Shown here one piece after another: positions 34,459-35,255 of a stretch of DNA of 35,255 nt. Position numbers and translations under genes: made by a program. Every line of letters begins with the position of its first letter. Within the stretch, counting starts at the first letter, position 1. The notes beneath the pieces are model-generated. The model ran no database searches and was not told the DNA's origin. It was given only the letters and a program-made list of their open reading frames with translations. The stretch is from Desulfobulbaceae bacterium (lineage in GTDB: Bacteria > Desulfobacterota > Desulfobulbia > Desulfobulbales > Desulfocapsaceae), in the NCBI GenBank assembly GCA_003249645.1, contig QKIH01000100.1:1-35255 (forward strand), written 5' to 3'.

Positions 34459-35255
34459 ATCTGTAATTCCTTTCTATCTGGTGGAACGATGATTGTGTGT
34501 TCACGCATTGGTTGAAAATCAAAGGCCGGGTTACGATCCGGAATCATAGCAGCAACGCCGCAGGTCTCAGATGCAATTGCCCAGGCACCCTCTCTGCCGC
34601 CGACAGTTGCAGGACGAAGTTTCTTCTGATCCATGGTCAGCATACAGGTTTCATCCGGCAGTGTGCCGATAACAGCGTTGGGGCCGTCAATAACGAGTCT
34701 CTTACATGCATCACGAAGACCTTTAAGGAAGTCTGCCTGCGGATGAGCCATGAGCTCATCGGTCTTGAGCGGGGTGATGATATGTTTGTAGGCCTCAAGA
34801 GGAAGTTTCAGTACCTTGGTGGTGTAATGGAGAATGTGGGCGAACACCTCGGAGTCAGACTGGTATCCGACATATCCGGGGATATTACGGCCAAGAAGCC
34901 AGTCACGGATCGGCACAAATGCGGTGTTTTCACCGTTGGTCATGGTGGCGATACCCTGAATGAAGAATGGGTGACAGGCATAGAGATTGATACCGTAGTT
35001 AGTATTCTGTCTTCCCTGCGCCATGCAGACCCTTGACTTCAACTGACCATCCTGGAGGTTGAGGAGGTTGCCGATTTCAAGCGGCCAGCCTACTTCCTTG
35101 ATCATGATGACATCCGGATAGAAAGAGAAAACGGTAAGATCGTTTTTGATCTCTCCGTCCTTACGGAGCATCAGGCGGGTTTTAAGCATTTCCTGCTCGC
35201 GTTCCTCAGGGCTGACATCTCTGAACTGTTTCGGCATACGGTATGCGCGGATGAA
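34416..35255 (-). CDS. glutamate synthase glutaminase (class II amidotransferase) domain, partial
   Basis: The reading frame stays open past the first in-window ATG (35237) to the window edge, so the N-terminus with the catalytic Cys lies outside. The 279 visible codons contain class II amidotransferase marks: GINLYACHPF, GENTAFVPIR, YVGYQSDSEVFAH and GPNAVIGTLPDE. In GOGAT this domain hydrolyses glutamine and channels ammonia to the FMN domain. It ends 43 bases inside the next gene, so the three glutamate synthase parts are encoded as overlapping or adjacent genes rather than one 1500-residue GltB. Confidence 0.88.
   Translation of the reverse strand, partial: FIRAYRMPKQFRDVSPEEREQEMLKTRLMLRKDGEIKNDLTVFSFYPDVIMIKEVGWPLEIGNLLNLQDGQLKSRVCMAQGRQNTNYGINLYACHPFFIQGIATMTNGENTAFVPIRDWLLGRNIPGYVGYQSDSEVFAHILHYTTKVLKLPLEAYKHIITPLKTDELMAHPQADFLKGLRDACKRLVIDGPNAVIGTLPDETCMLTMDQKKLRPATVGGREGAWAIASETCGVAAMIPDRNPAFDFQPMREHTIIVPPDRKELQIWSQHDQLPLPQAA

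Overview
The window looks like chromosome from an anaerobic, sulfate- or sulfur-metabolising member of the Desulfobacterota, most likely a Desulfobulbales-type bacterium. I infer this from the split, ferredoxin-rich archaeal-type glutamate synthase, the periplasmic tetraheme cytochrome c with a Tat-exported flavoprotein, menaquinone synthesis (MenA), a TRAP-type binding protein and moderate GC. No rRNA, tRNA, CRISPR array, transposase or phage gene was seen. The lineage call is from gene content only.

Layout. 1-4322: a 3D-domain lipoprotein (cut by the left edge) overlapping mutL on the minus strand, then a divergent compact class A penicillin-binding protein. 4488-5710 (minus): a one-base-overlap pair made of a degenerate PII-like protein and a stand-alone protein with GlnD-like ACT domains. 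5711-6812: a 1.1 kb AT-rich gap with several inverted repeats. 6813-17960 (plus): a nine-gene chemosensory operon of the Pil/Chp/Pix class: PATAN-zinc ribbon-REC regulator, CheW, a hybrid CheA with two Hpt domains and a receiver, a divergent CheW-like protein, an M16 zinc peptidase, a 51-residue protein, a single-domain CheY, a PilJ-type chemoreceptor and a TRAP DctP-type binding protein without its membrane partners. It closes with a hairpin. 18271-20164 (minus): MenA and a radical SAM protein. 20555-22693 (minus): Tat flavoprotein plus tetraheme cytochrome, a two-protein periplasmic reductase whose fumarate-reductase catalytic residues appear replaced. 23410-25446: M3 oligopeptidase. 25561-27528: PiT phosphate transporter with its DUF47 partner. 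27722-29809: a P-loop / FHA-like / PPP-phosphatase fusion. 30056-30328 (plus): a small orphan gene. 30424-35255 (minus): three glutamate synthase genes, the first cut by the right edge.

How the parts work together. The chemosensory operon holds the whole excitation chain: a binding protein, a receptor, coupling proteins, a kinase and two receivers. It has no CheR or CheB. The PilJ-type signalling tip and the PATAN output regulator point to control of type IV pili or a related output rather than flagella. The divergent PII-like/ACT pair and the glutamate synthase operon both belong to the protein families of nitrogen signalling, but nothing in the sequence ties them together directly.

Most worth a second look: the chemosensory operon with its peptidase, micro-protein and orphan binding protein; the PII-like/ACT pair; the kinase-FHA-phosphatase fusion; and the flavocytochrome with a non-fumarate active site.
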